NCBI RefSeq assembly: GCF_029433105.1
Contig: NZ_JARNTW010000003.1
Coordinates: 124,001 to 188,000 of the forward strand
Source of the DNA: Runella sp. MFBS21
Lineage (GTDB): Bacteria > Bacteroidota > Bacteroidia > Cytophagales > Spirosomataceae
Length of the DNA: 64,000 nucleotides
Direction of reading: 5' to 3'
The notes under the pieces were generated by a model. That model did no database searches, had not been told where the DNA came from, and worked only from the letters and a program-made list of their open reading frames with translations. Below are positions 16,525 through 26,547 of this stretch, piece by piece. Position 1 is the stretch's first letter; the number at the start of each line of letters is the position of its first letter. The position numbers were made by a program, and so were the translations under genes.

Positions 16525-19500
16525 ATGAACAAACTTTTACTCCGATTAGGAGTTTTGGTACTGTGTTTGGCTTTAAGCGTATCGCTTTTTGCCCAAGACC
16601 GAGTCATTACGGGAAAAGTATCGAGCAACTCCGACAACACCCTACTTCCTGGGGTGAGCATTGTGATTAAAGGCACTACACGCGGCACCACCACCGACAA
16701 CAACGGCGATTTTAAACTCACTGTACCATCCAATGCTACTTTGATTTTCAGCTACATTGGCTTTACAAGTCGTGAAATAAAGGTAGGGAATCAGAGCGTT
16801 ATCAACCTCGAATTATCGCCCGATGAATCGACCCTCAATGAGGTAGTTGTGACCGCTATGGGTATCAAGAAAGAGAAAAAACTCCTTGGCTACTCTACGC
16901 AAGATGTGAAAGGCCAAGACATCATTGATACAGGTCGAGACAACTTTTTAGTAGCAATGCAAGGCCGCATCGCAGGTCTTACCATGACTCCTACTTCGGG
17001 GCAACCGGGCTCTTCGGTAGCTATCCAATTGCGCGGAGCTAGTTCGATTGGTGGCAATAATCAACCGCTTTTTGTGGTAGATGGCCTCCCTATCGACAAC
17101 CGTACTTTTAGCCAAGAAGCCTACGTAAACCCCTTGCCCAACCGCGACAATGACTATCTTAACCGCGCTGCCGACATCAATCCAAACGACATCGAAAGCA
17201 TTACCGTTCTTAAGGGACCTGAAGCAGCCGCTTTGTATGGTATTGATGCATCGGCAGGAGCTATTTTGATTACTACAAAGAAAGGAAGTGCAGGCAAAAG
17301 CAAAATCACTTACGACAACAATTTCCGTTTTGAGGATGTATATCGTTTTCCGCAAGTACAGAAAGTGTATGGCCGTGGGCTCAATGGTGCTCCAGACCCA
17401 AACACCCAACGGTTTTTTGGACCAAAACTTCCAGAAAACACCCAACTTTATGACAATTTTGAGTCTTTCTTCCGTACTGGTTTTACTCAAAAACATAACT
17501 TAGGATTTGAGGGAGGAAAAGAAGGCGTGACTTACCGCTGGTCTACTACCTACACCGACCAAGCCGGTACTGTGCCTACGAGTGCTTTCAAAACCCTCTC
17601 TACGCGCCTTACCGCTACCGCCAATCTTACCTCTAAGCTCAAAGCTACTACCTCTTTTAGCTTTGTAAATACGCAAGTAGTGAAGCCTATCCGTAGCGAA
17701 TATGGCTTTTTGATTGGTTTGCTTACTTGGCCTTCTTATGATGATGTTAGTAATTATCTTAATCCCGACGGCACGCGCCGCCGCTTGATTGCTGATACGG
17801 GCGAATACGACAATCCGCTGTTTAGTGTCAATAAAAACAAAAACACCGACCGTACCAAACGTACCATTGGCAATTTCTCGCTTGAATATACTCCTACTAC
17901 TTGGCTCAACATCATCGGGCGATTCGGGGCTGACAATTACTCAACCCTCGGAAACTCATTCCTTCACCCTGAGTCGAACCGTGGCTTGGTAGGACGTGGT
18001 ACTATCGACAACTATACCGAAAATAGTCAATTGCTTAATGGGAATTTGTTGATAACCGCTAAAAAAGCAATCGGAGATTTCAACACCTCCTTTTTGTTGG
18101 GAGGCTCAGTAGATGACCGCAATTATGAAGTCACTGCCGTAAGAGGGGAAAAATTATATTTACCTGATTATAATTCTATCAACAATACTGACCCTTCTAC
18201 CCAGCGTAACAAGCTCACCATCACCCGTCAAAGATTGCTAGGTGTATTTGGGAAATTGGATATAGACTATAAAAATTATTTGTCGTTGTCGATCACTGGC
18301 CGTAACGACTGGTCGTCAACACTTCCAAAAGCCAACAATTCCTTCTTCTATCCTTCAGTAAGTATGAGTTTTGTATTTACTGATTTGCCTTCAATGAAAG
18401 GTCAATTCAGCGCCTTGTCGTTTGGTAAAATTAGAGCTTCTTATGCACAAACTGGTAAAGACGCAATTCCGTACCGCGTAAGAGCACGCTTAGTACCACA
18501 GACTACGACAGGCGGTGGTTTTATCTATGATTTTTATGGTGACAATCCAAACCTCAATCCAGAACGTTCGAGCGGATTTGAAGTTGGAACTGAGCTAAAA
18601 TTCTTCAAAAACCGTCTAGGTCTAGAAGTGGCATACTATTCAAATGAGCGTTCAAAACAAATTGTCACCCAACGCCTTAGCTACGGAACAGGCTTTATCT
18701 TTGGATTACTCAATGGCGGTACTTTCTCTAATCGAGGTGTAGAAATCACCTTGACAGGTTCCCCTGTACGTACTCCTTCTTTTGGCTGGGACGCTACTAT
18801 CAACTTCAGCAAACTTAAAACAGACGTGCGCAACCTTCCTGCTGACGTAGCAGAGTACTACAACTCTGATACTTGGCTCTATGGCAATGCCCGCGCCAGT
18901 GCTTTTGTGAATGGATTGGATAGTTATTATTCAAATATCAACTTAGCTTACAATCGCCGTGGAGAAGGAAGCGCAACTGCCATTGGTGGATATAGCTATC
19001 TCCGTAACAACAACGGCGATATTTTGATTAGTCCTGCTACTGGCTTACCCATTACTAATACCAACTTCTTGCCGATTGGCGACCGTAATCCAGATTTTAC
19101 GATGGGTGTAACCAACATGTTCCGCTATAAAAACTTACAACTTTCGTTTTTATTGGATATTCGTAAAGGAGGAGATGTGTACAATGGTAATGAAAAATAC
19201 TTGTATGCCATGGGTTTAAGCACGCGTACTCTCGACAGAGACCAGCCTGTAGTATTTAAGGGCGTATTGCGCGATGGTTTGGAAAATACCGATAATCCTA
19301 CTCCCAACAATATCCAAGTCACTCCCGCTACTCGTTTAGATTATTATACTTCGGCCCTTCCGGAATCTGAATTTGTGGAGAAAGACATCAATTGGTTGCG
19401 TTTGCGAGATATTACTTTAAGCTACAAACTCCCTACTACCCTTCTCAATCGTACAGGTTTTCTGAACAATGCTAGCGTATTTGTAACAGGAACAGACCTG

Positions 19501-19644
19501 TTCCTTCTGACCAATTATACAGGTGCCGACCCAAGTATCAATGGTAATTCTGCCAGTACTCTTGGAGTAGGCGGAGCAGGTTTTGACTTTGGAACGTTGG
19601 CTCTTGCACGTGCAGTTTCGTTTGGAGTGCGTATCAGTTTATAA
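16525..19644 (+). CDS. SusC/RagA-family TonB-linked outer-membrane protein
   Basis: 1039 residues from the ATG at 16525, chosen because it gives a clean signal peptide (MNKLLLRLG...SLFAQ); the frame is open 93 nt further upstream. Domains: carboxypeptidase-regulatory-like (residues ~25-110), the TonB-box-like element EVVVTAMGIKKEKK, plug (~115-235, with LFVVDGLPIDN and AAALYGIDASAGAILITTKKG), and a 22-strand barrel to the C-terminal aromatic-ending strand. It lacks an STN signalling domain. It imports an unknown ligand with the SusD partner 71 nt downstream. Confidence 0.93.
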   Translation: MNKLLLRLGVLVLCLALSVSLFAQDRVITGKVSSNSDNTLLPGVSIVIKGTTRGTTTDNNGDFKLTVPSNATLIFSYIGFTSREIKVGNQSVINLELSPDESTLNEVVVTAMGIKKEKKLLGYSTQDVKGQDIIDTGRDNFLVAMQGRIAGLTMTPTSGQPGSSVAIQLRGASSIGGNNQPLFVVDGLPIDNRTFSQEAYVNPLPNRDNDYLNRAADINPNDIESITVLKGPEAAALYGIDASAGAILITTKKGSAGKSKITYDNNFRFEDVYRFPQVQKVYGRGLNGAPDPNTQRFFGPKLPENTQLYDNFESFFRTGFTQKHNLGFEGGKEGVTYRWSTTYTDQAGTVPTSAFKTLSTRLTATANLTSKLKATTSFSFVNTQVVKPIRSEYGFLIGLLTWPSYDDVSNYLNPDGTRRRLIADTGEYDNPLFSVNKNKNTDRTKRTIGNFSLEYTPTTWLNIIGRFGADNYSTLGNSFLHPESNRGLVGRGTIDNYTENSQLLNGNLLITAKKAIGDFNTSFLLGGSVDDRNYEVTAVRGEKLYLPDYNSINNTDPSTQRNKLTITRQRLLGVFGKLDIDYKNYLSLSITGRNDWSSTLPKANNSFFYPSVSMSFVFTDLPSMKGQFSALSFGKIRASYAQTGKDAIPYRVRARLVPQTTTGGGFIYDFYGDNPNLNPERSSGFEVGTELKFFKNRLGLEVAYYSNERSKQIVTQRLSYGTGFIFGLLNGGTFSNRGVEITLTGSPVRTPSFGWDATINFSKLKTDVRNLPADVAEYYNSDTWLYGNARASAFVNGLDSYYSNINLAYNRRGEGSATAIGGYSYLRNNNGDILISPATGLPITNTNFLPIGDRNPDFTMGVTNMFRYKNLQLSFLLDIRKGGDVYNGNEKYLYAMGLSTRTLDRDQPVVFKGVLRDGLENTDNPTPNNIQVTPATRLDYYTSALPESEFVEKDINWLRLRDITLSYKLPTTLLNRTGFLNNASVFVTGTDLFLLTNYTGADPSINGNSASTLGVGGAGFDFGTLALARAVSFGVRISL

Positions 19645-19715
19645 TCCCCCTAACTTTTGACAAAGAGAAAATACTCTCAAAATCAAATAGTTACAAATAT
19701 AAAATTTGATTAAAA

Positions 19716-21224
19716 ATGAAAAAAATACTTCATATATTTCTTACACTTGGGGTAATGACGGGTTTGAGCAGTTGCGAAAAATACCTAGACATCAACACCG
19801 ACCCAAGCAACCCCCAAGTAGCTGAGGCGTCAGCTATTTTACCTCCCGTACTTGCTCAAATGGTACGCGGGCACGTGTTTGACTCACGGTTTACAGGGCG
19901 CTATGTCCAGTATTGGGGCCTTAATTCTGCCCTCGATAGTTGGGAAAGACATGGCTATATTTCTGGAAGCGACAATGGCGGTGAGATGTGGCGCTCGCAT
20001 TATTGGTCAGTAGGTAAAAACATCGATTTAATCATCGAAGATGCCACTCCAAAAAAGCAGTTTGACTATGTAGGTGCGGCTAAAGCCATCAGGGCTTGGA
20101 CTTGGCAAACCACTACTGATGTACACGGTGAGATGATTTTGAAACAGGCATGGGAACCCAACCGCTACGTTTTTGAATATGATTCGCAAGAAGATGTATA
20201 TAAGGAAGTGGTAAGACTCGCCACCGAAGCTATTCAGGATTTGAGCAATACCGAAACCATACCTGCTCTTCGTCGTGGGGACGCTGTTTATAATGGGGAT
20301 GTGACCAAATGGACAAAATTTGCATATGCTGTATTGGCCAGAAATGCTCATAACTTAACCAATAAAGCAAGTTATAATCCTGATAAGGTAATTGAGTACG
20401 TAGACAAGTCTTTTACAAGCAACGCTGATAATTTTTCGGTGTCTCATGCAGGTTCAAACTCCCTTGATGGTAATTTCTATGGCCCACTTCGAGGCAACCT
20501 AACTACGACGGTGCCGGGTGCTTTTACGATAGGGCTTCTCGACGGTACTACTTTTGCGGGTGTTGTTGACCCACGCTTGCCCATCATGTTTGCAGCTTCT
20601 CCTGATGGGGTTTATCGGGGTGTGCAGGCCACTTTTGGTGACCCCAACAACGCCGCCGGAAACGTCAGAAGAATTCCATTGCTTTGGGGTAATCTTCCTG
20701 GTACGACCGCCCCAACGGCTGGCCGCTGGATTTATCGTGACAATGCCCCTTATCAGTTAGCGACTTATGCCGAACTTCAGTTTATCAAAGCAGAAGCAGC
20801 ACTAAAAAAGAACAATCCTACATTAGCCTTAGAAGCCTATAAAAAAGGAATCGAAGCTCATATGGATTTTGTGGGAGTAGCCGCCGCCGACAAAGCCAAA
20901 TACATGACCAGTACTGCCGTAGCACAAACGGCAGGTACGCTAAAATTAAGTGATGTTATGCTTCAAAAATACATTGCACTATACGCTATCGGGGCTATGG
21001 AAACATGGGTAGATATGCGCCGTCATAAGTACAGTAGCGATGTTTATACTGGCTTTACACTCCCTACAGGCACTCGTCTTTTTCCTGACAACAACGGCAA
21101 ACCCGTGTATCGTATGCGCCCACGTTACAACTCTGAATACGTTTGGAATCGGAAGTCTTTGGACATCATTGGTGGTAATAATCCCGATTATCATACCTAC
21201 GAAATTTGGTTTGTAAAACCTTAG
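19716..21224 (+). CDS. SusD/RagB-family lipoprotein (SusD-like_2 type)
   Basis: 502 residues. A lipoprotein signal ends at GLSSC (Cys20), followed by EKYLDINTDPSNPQVAEA, a signature of the SusD-like_2 subgroup. The C-terminal half has the helical pattern FIKAEAALKKNNPTLALEAYKKGIEAHMDF and an AMETWVDMRRHKY segment. It should cap the SusC barrel as the surface ligand-binding lid. A hairpin with a short T run follows 20 nt after the stop, which may reduce read-through to the DUF4397 gene. Confidence 0.92.
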   Translation: MKKILHIFLTLGVMTGLSSCEKYLDINTDPSNPQVAEASAILPPVLAQMVRGHVFDSRFTGRYVQYWGLNSALDSWERHGYISGSDNGGEMWRSHYWSVGKNIDLIIEDATPKKQFDYVGAAKAIRAWTWQTTTDVHGEMILKQAWEPNRYVFEYDSQEDVYKEVVRLATEAIQDLSNTETIPALRRGDAVYNGDVTKWTKFAYAVLARNAHNLTNKASYNPDKVIEYVDKSFTSNADNFSVSHAGSNSLDGNFYGPLRGNLTTTVPGAFTIGLLDGTTFAGVVDPRLPIMFAASPDGVYRGVQATFGDPNNAAGNVRRIPLLWGNLPGTTAPTAGRWIYRDNAPYQLATYAELQFIKAEAALKKNNPTLALEAYKKGIEAHMDFVGVAAADKAKYMTSTAVAQTAGTLKLSDVMLQKYIALYAIGAMETWVDMRRHKYSSDVYTGFTLPTGTRLFPDNNGKPVYRMRPRYNSEYVWNRKSLDIIGGNNPDYHTYEIWFVKP

Positions 21225-21243
21225 TGCATTTATTTTTGAATCG

Positions 21244-21272
21244 CTGATGTGCCAAATGACACATCAGTTTTT
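21244..21272 (+). terminator. Terminator-like hairpin between susD and the DUF4397 gene
   Basis: An 8-bp perfect stem (CTGATGTG / CACATCAG) with an 8-nt loop is followed immediately by five T. It sits inside an otherwise co-directional operon, so it may attenuate the last gene. Confidence 0.65.
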
Positions 21273-21288
21273 AACCAAATTCATTGAA

Positions 21289-22074
21289 ATGAAAATTAGC
21301 TCAATCAAAAATATACTAGTCGCAAGTGCAATTGCGACGCTCATCACTGCTTGCGGAGAAGAGCACAATCTTCTAAAAGATGTTGAGACTGCGCAAGGGG
21401 CACGGGTCAAATTTATCCACGCCGCCCCTGATGCTGCTGGTGTCGCCCTTTTTGTGAATGACAAGAAATTTTCGGGTGTTATCACTACTCCACCTGCTAC
21501 TCCGGGTGTTATCACTTATGGCAATGTTTATCCAGCTATCGACTATGCCATCGTAGAGGCAGGTGCTGCCAAGGCTCGTCTGACTGTCCCCGCTTCAAGT
21601 ACCGCTGCGGAAGTAGTTTTGTTTGATGGTAGCGTACCTGTAGAAGCAGACAAGTATTATTCGGTATTTGCGACAGGCATAGCGCCTACTTATGGCGCCG
21701 TCATCATTCCGGATAATATCCCCGCTTTCAACGACCGTCAGTTGTTTTTTAGGGTAGTCAATATGGTACCCAACTCCACCGCTGTAGGATTGACAATTGC
21801 CGGAAACACCCTCGCCGAAAAAGTAGAGTTTGGGAAAGCCAGTAGTTTTGTCCCGCTTACTCTTCCAACTGATTTTAAAGGAGGTGCCATTGCTATCAGC
21901 GGATTTACGACTAAAGTAGACGGTGCAGCCAATGTCACGACTTCTGTCACTACCAACTTTACGGGATTGACAGCAGGCCGTGCCATTACTTTTGTGGTAA
22001 GAGGGGTTTTACCCACTTCTACCACCACTACATCAAAATTTCCAGTTACCATCTCAACATACAATAATCGCTAA
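21289..22074 (+). CDS. DUF4397 domain lipoprotein
   Basis: 261 residues from the ATG at 21289, which gives a lipoprotein signal ending LITAC (Cys22). An upstream in-frame start would lie inside the hairpin. The mature protein is two similar beta-rich domains. The first begins ARVKFIHAAPDAAGVALFVNDKKF, and the second has LFFRVVNMVPNSTAVGLTIAGNTL. This is the DUF4397 pattern. Such proteins often close SusCD operons and are presumed surface-exposed accessory binders; function unproven. Confidence 0.85.
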   Translation: MKISSIKNILVASAIATLITACGEEHNLLKDVETAQGARVKFIHAAPDAAGVALFVNDKKFSGVITTPPATPGVITYGNVYPAIDYAIVEAGAAKARLTVPASSTAAEVVLFDGSVPVEADKYYSVFATGIAPTYGAVIIPDNIPAFNDRQLFFRVVNMVPNSTAVGLTIAGNTLAEKVEFGKASSFVPLTLPTDFKGGAIAISGFTTKVDGAANVTTSVTTNFTGLTAGRAITFVVRGVLPTSTTTTSKFPVTISTYNNR

Positions 22075-22086
22075 GTAGTTTTCTTA

Positions 22087-22126
22087 AACAAAAAATCCCG
22101 CGCTGAAAAGTGCGGGATTTTTTGTT
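22087..22126. terminator. Terminator after the DUF4397 gene
   Basis: A 15-bp perfect stem (core ATCCCGC / GCGGGAT, with A-rich and T-rich outer arms) and a 10-nt loop. A second stem (AACGTTGG / CCAACGTT, 22137-22169) with a T run follows. Together they separate this operon from convergent thrS. Confidence 0.9.
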
Positions 22127-22136
22127 GGTATTATCC

Positions 22137-22173
22137 AACGTTGGAATAGCTCAGCGCTTTGCCAACGTTTTTT
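22137..22173. terminator. Second hairpin between DUF4397 gene and thrS
   Basis: An 8-bp perfect stem with a 17-nt loop and a T run on the plus strand, one nucleotide before the thrS stop codon on the other strand. Confidence 0.65.
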
Positions 22174-22174
22174 A

Positions 22175-24130
22175 TTAAGCCCCAAAAGTAGCAATCGTAC
22201 CTTGTACTTCGGCTTTGAAATGTTCGATAAAATCTTGTATGGTCATTTGCCCTAAATCGCCTTGGCCTTTACGACGTACCGAGACTTTACCTTCCTCTTG
22301 TTCTTTTTCCCCTACAATGAGCATATAAGGTAACTTGTTAACTTCCGCATCTCTGATTTTGCGGCCTATTTTCTCATCGCGATGATCTACATAGCCACGT
22401 ACATCCGCTTCTTGAAGTTGGAGGAAAATATCATTGGCATAGTCTTGGTATTTTTCAGAAAGAGGCAACACCGCAATCTGGTCAGGTGAGAGCCACAAGG
22501 GGAAATTACCCGCCGTATTTTCAATCAAAATAGCAATAAAACGCTCCAAAGAGCCAAAAGGCGCACGGTGAATCATCACAGGGCGGTGCTTCTGACCATC
22601 TGAGCCCATGTATTCTAATTCAAATCGTTGCGGCAATTGATAGTCTACCTGAATGGTGCCTAGTTGCCATTTGCGACCCAAGGCATCTCTTACCATAAAA
22701 TCTAATTTGGGGCCATAAAAAGCGGCTTCGCCCAACTCTGTTACGGTGTTAAGTCCTTTTTCTGCCGCCGCTTCGATGATAGCACTTTCGGCTTTTGCCC
22801 AATCTTCGTCGCTCCCAAAGTATTTTTCTGGTTTTTCGGGGTCGCGTAATGAAATCTGAGCGCTATAATTGTCAAATCCCAAAGAGCGGAATACATATTG
22901 TACCAAGTCAATCACTCGTTTGAACTCATCCTTTACTTGCTCCGCTCGACAGAAAATATGCGCATCGTCTTGGGTAAAACCACGCACGCGAGTCAGACCA
23001 TGCAACTCCCCGCTTTGTTCGTAACGATACACGGTCCCAAACTCAGCCAACCGCAAAGGCAACTCACGATAAGAACGTGGACGCGATTTGTAAATTTCGC
23101 AGTGGTGGGGGCAATTCATGGGTTTGAGCATAAACTCCTCTCCTTCTTCGGGCGTATGAATGGGTTGGAATGAATCTTTTCCGTATTTTTCCCAGTGCCC
23201 CGAAGTAATATATAATTGCTTTCCACCAATGTGTGGCGTCACTACGGGTGAGTATCCTGCTCTTACTTGTGCTCTTCGCAAGAAGCTTTCGAGACGTTCG
23301 CGGAGCAAAGCTCCTTTGGGCAGCCACAAAGGTAAGCCTTGTCCTACTTTCTCAGAAAATGTAAAAAGTTCCAGTTCTTTGCCTAGCTTGCGATGGTCAC
23401 GTTTTTTGGCCTCTTCCAATACATGTAAATACTCGTCTAGTTCTTTTTGCTTAGGAAAAGTCACCGCATATACCCGTGTAAGCATGGGGCGTTTTTCGTC
23501 GCCACGCCAATAAGCTCCCGCTACATTCATGATTTTAGCGGCTTTGATAAACCCTGTATTGGGCATGTGAGGGCCACGGCAGAGATCCGTAAAATCACCT
23601 TGTGAATAAAAAGTAATCTGCCCGTCTTCCAACCCGTCAATCAGTTCGAGTTTGTATTGGTCTCCTTTTTCGGTAAAATACTCAATCGCATCTTTTTTGC
23701 TTACTTCGGTACGTTTATAATCGCTCTTTTGACGTGCCAATTCAAGCATTTTATCTTCTACTTTTTTGAAATCTTCCTGCGAAAATGGTTTCCCGTTTAG
23801 GTCAATATCGTAATAAAAGCCCGTTTCGATAGCGGGGCCAATCCCAAACTTTGTACCAGGATAAAGGGCTTCAATCGCCTCAGCCAGCAAGTGAGCCGAA
23901 GAGTGCCAAAAGGTGGCCTTGCCATCGGTATCATTCCACGTCAGAAGCTGGACGGTAGCGTCGGTGGTAATAGGGCGCGTGGCATCCCACACTTGACCGT
24001 TGACTTTGGCGGCTAATACATTCCGCGCCAATCCTTCGCTGATACTCAGCGCAATGTCCATACTTGACGAGCCTTGGGGATACTCGCGTACGCTACCATC
24101 GGGTAGCGTAATTTTGATAAGGTCACTCAT
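22175..24130 (-). CDS. thrS: Threonyl-tRNA synthetase
   Basis: 651 residues, full length. Domains: N-terminal TGS (residues ~1-62, [21 protein letters not shown]), the second additional domain with the [10 protein letters not shown] zinc-type HxxxH editing motif, the class II catalytic core (motif 2 region [28 protein letters not shown], catalytic zinc Cys in [11 protein letters not shown]) and the C-terminal anticodon-binding domain ([16 protein letters not shown]). It charges tRNA-Thr in the cytoplasm. I see no T-box leader. It is monocistronic. Confidence 0.97.
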   Translation of the reverse strand: MSDLIKITLPDGSVREYPQGSSSMDIALSISEGLARNVLAAKVNGQVWDATRPITTDATVQLLTWNDTDGKATFWHSSAHLLAEAIEALYPGTKFGIGPAIETGFYYDIDLNGKPFSQEDFKKVEDKMLELARQKSDYKRTEVSKKDAIEYFTEKGDQYKLELIDGLEDGQITFYSQGDFTDLCRGPHMPNTGFIKAAKIMNVAGAYWRGDEKRPMLTRVYAVTFPKQKELDEYLHVLEEAKKRDHRKLGKELELFTFSEKVGQGLPLWLPKGALLRERLESFLRRAQVRAGYSPVVTPHIGGKQLYITSGHWEKYGKDSFQPIHTPEEGEEFMLKPMNCPHHCEIYKSRPRSYRELPLRLAEFGTVYRYEQSGELHGLTRVRGFTQDDAHIFCRAEQVKDEFKRVIDLVQYVFRSLGFDNYSAQISLRDPEKPEKYFGSDEDWAKAESAIIEAAAEKGLNTVTELGEAAFYGPKLDFMVRDALGRKWQLGTIQVDYQLPQRFELEYMGSDGQKHRPVMIHRAPFGSLERFIAILIENTAGNFPLWLSPDQIAVLPLSEKYQDYANDIFLQLQEADVRGYVDHRDEKIGRKIRDAEVNKLPYMLIVGEKEQEEGKVSVRRKGQGDLGQMTIQDFIEHFKAEVQGTIATFGA

Positions 24131-24239
24131 TTGAAAATAACGAATTATACATGATAAATAATAAGCACCGCATGGCGGCTAAAAATTTTCGCAAAATTGG
24201 GATTTTTATACCTTACTGCCAACATTCCGCAAGCTCAAT

Positions 24240-25511
24240 CTACGGCTTAATCTTCAAATTCCGTGCCGTATCAATCTTGGTTTTGATTTCTAAACGAGGC
24301 GTGAGTACTTGAAGCGGGATGCGTTCGGGATCAAGAGGACGCTCTTGGGTTGGCGAAGACTCCTCTTCCGACTCCGTAGCTACTTCGGGAGCTGCTGGCG
24401 GCAGCGTACCATAGGTATCCAAATAATATTTACGTTGCTGAGCGCGATACAACCTTCCTTTTGAACGCCAATCGCTAGGGTCAACTTCTGCCGCAAGTCC
24501 ATACTGCTCCACCGCTCCTTCCAAATTACCCATCCGGTCGTAAGCAGTGCCTAACATAAAGTTTACTTGTGGGTATTTGGGATTATATCTGATTACTTTT
24601 TGAAAACTTTTTACTGCTTGAGGCAAGCTATTCCACTTAAGATAAATAGCTCCTGCCTGAAAATCAGCCACATAATTGGTGGAGTCAAAAATGATGGCTT
24701 TCCGAAAGCATATCAAGGCACTATCTAGTCTTTTTTGATTAGCATAACTCAACCCTCTGGTATAATGCAAAGCCGACTCCCTAGGAAAATACTTTAAGCC
24801 TTGGCTGTTGATATAGCGCGCTTGTTCATAATCCCGCAGACGAGTATGAATACTCGTAAGCTCAATATAAGCCGGAGCAAAACGGGGTTTTAGTTCTAAT
24901 GCTTTCTGCATCAAAGCAATCGCAGAAAGTGTATCTCCTTGACTTGCGTCCAACATACCATTGTAAAAATAGGCTTCTCCTTCATAGGGAGCCATCTGCA
25001 ATGCTTTGGCTAGGTATAATTTTGCTTGGCGGTATTGCTTTTTTTGTTGGGTCAAATCTCCCAATAGTATATACAACTCAGGCGTATCTTGCTGCAATAC
25101 CTCAGCGCGGCGGGCGGCAGCTAAAGACTCGTCATACCGCTTCAATTGACGTAATATCCGTGCTTTAGTCAACAAATATAATCCATTGCTAGGACTAATA
25201 TCAAGCGCCTCATTGACATCTTCCAAGGCAGCGGAAAAATTGCGTAGCACCATATACAGCTCCCCTCTTTTATGAAAATTGGCAGCTGAGCGTGGGTTAC
25301 GTCTAATGATATTATCCAAATACTCCACCCCGATTTTAGCACGTTTTACTTCATCGTCGGAGGGAGACGGAGGAATACGCGTTTGCTGTCGGGCATCGCT
25401 GCTACACCCCCATAAACCAATCAATAGACCAATACCCAATAAAAACGAAAACCCTTTCAATGTGTTGAACTCAAATGATTTTAGCACAAATTTCGAGAAA
25501 GTTTCGACCAA
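24240..25511 (-). CDS. Tetratricopeptide-repeat lipoprotein
   Basis: Up to 423 residues. No ATG is available; the longest frame opens with TTG at 25511, but a TTG at 25460 would give a compact lipoprotein signal (MKGFSFLLG...LWGC). The mature part holds about eight to nine consecutive TPRs (for example NFHKRGELYMVLRNFSAALEDVNEAL and YFYNGMLDASQGDTLSAIALMQKALEL), then a Pro/Glu-rich tail with APEVATESEEESSP. It is probably an envelope scaffold; partners unknown. Confidence 0.8.
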   Translation of the reverse strand: MVETFSKFVLKSFEFNTLKGFSFLLGIGLLIGLWGCSSDARQQTRIPPSPSDDEVKRAKIGVEYLDNIIRRNPRSAANFHKRGELYMVLRNFSAALEDVNEALDISPSNGLYLLTKARILRQLKRYDESLAAARRAEVLQQDTPELYILLGDLTQQKKQYRQAKLYLAKALQMAPYEGEAYFYNGMLDASQGDTLSAIALMQKALELKPRFAPAYIELTSIHTRLRDYEQARYINSQGLKYFPRESALHYTRGLSYANQKRLDSALICFRKAIIFDSTNYVADFQAGAIYLKWNSLPQAVKSFQKVIRYNPKYPQVNFMLGTAYDRMGNLEGAVEQYGLAAEVDPSDWRSKGRLYRAQQRKYYLDTYGTLPPAAPEVATESEEESSPTQERPLDPERIPLQVLTPRLEIKTKIDTARNLKIKP

Positions 25512-25592
25512 ATCACAAGTAAATACGCTAATTAAAAATTAGGCAAGCACTTCTCTCTGTGCTATTATTTCCATTATTTAATCATAGCTTCG

Positions 25593-26474
25593 CTATATAC
25601 TCGCAAAACGATAAAAAATTCCTAGAGGCAATTTACGTCCAAAGTGATCAGGCAAGTATAGTTCTCCCATTTCGGCATTTGGTATTTTTCCAAATCGGTC
25701 TAAAACCAGATTTTCGGCCATTAAGGCTGAAAATCCCAGGGAGTAAAGATTCAAAATAAACACAAAATTCTGTTTATCAAGCAATTCGGCACAAGACTTA
25801 AGCAATTCATTGAGCTGTTCTTCAAGTACCCACTTCTCCCCAGCCGGGCCACGTCCATAGGCCGGCGGATCAAGGATGATACAATGATAGGTTTTTCCAC
25901 GCCTTACTTCGCGTTGTACAAATTTAAAGGCATCTTCGACCATCCAGCGGATATTGTCGGCCCCGCTTGCTTCCATATTTTCGCGAGCCCACGTGACCAC
26001 AGGCTTTACAGAATCTACGTGCGTCACGTCTGCACCTGCTTGTCGTGCCGCCACTGAAGCAGCACCCGTATAAGCAAAGAGATTCAAAACAGTAGGACGC
26101 TCAACGGACAAGCTACTCAGTTTTTGGGCTAAATAATCCCAGTTGGCGGCTTGTTCGGGAAAAATACCCACGTGCTTGAAAGCAGTCAGCGAGCATTTCA
26201 GTTTCAAATCTAGTTGCTGATGACGATAGCTTGTCCACCATTTTTCGGGCATTCCAGGAGTGAGTTGCCACTCTCCACGCTCGGGAGAGTTTTTTTCTCT
26301 TACAAAAGTTGCTTGCGCTCTTTTTTTCCATTCTTGCTCCGACAAAGACTTATCCCAAATCGCCTGAGGTTCCGGTCGGGCAAGTACATAAGCCCCAAAT
26401 CTTTCTAATTTCTCAAAATTACCGCTGTCTATCAGTTCGTATTCTTTCCAGTGGAGAGGAGTGAGTAATTGCAT
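25593..26474 (-). CDS. Class I SAM-dependent methyltransferase (RlmI/RlmK-like)
   Basis: 293 residues. The SAM-binding glycine motif is LNLFAYTGAASVAARQAGADVTHVDSV, and the catalytic motif is IILDPPAYGRGPAGE, a DPP(A/S)(Y/F) signature of rRNA cytosine-C5 and guanine-N2 methyltransferases of the RlmI/RlmL type. The N-terminal PUA domain of RlmI is absent; instead there are about 110 residues with WELTPGMPEKWW-like sequence. The substrate is therefore only inferred as RNA. A strong hairpin just upstream separates it from the unknown secreted protein gene. Confidence 0.8.
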   Translation of the reverse strand: MQLLTPLHWKEYELIDSGNFEKLERFGAYVLARPEPQAIWDKSLSEQEWKKRAQATFVREKNSPERGEWQLTPGMPEKWWTSYRHQQLDLKLKCSLTAFKHVGIFPEQAANWDYLAQKLSSLSVERPTVLNLFAYTGAASVAARQAGADVTHVDSVKPVVTWARENMEASGADNIRWMVEDAFKFVQREVRRGKTYHCIILDPPAYGRGPAGEKWVLEEQLNELLKSCAELLDKQNFVFILNLYSLGFSALMAENLVLDRFGKIPNAEMGELYLPDHFGRKLPLGIFYRFASI

Positions 26475-26486
26475 ATGTATAAATAA

Positions 26487-26530
26487 AAGTCCCTATTTTG
26501 TAGCAAACTTAAACTACAAAATAGGGACTT
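26487..26530 (-). terminator. 17-bp hairpin terminator
   Basis: A perfect 17-bp stem with a 10-nt loop; on the reverse strand it is followed by TTTTATTT, ending the transcript of the secreted-protein gene (26548-28188). Confidence 0.85.
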
Positions 26531-26547
26531 CGCAATAGAATCAGAAA

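Noticed and set aside
22137-24239. T-box or other riboswitch for thrS
   Set aside because: The upstream 109 nt on the reverse strand show no T-box consensus or strong leader structure.
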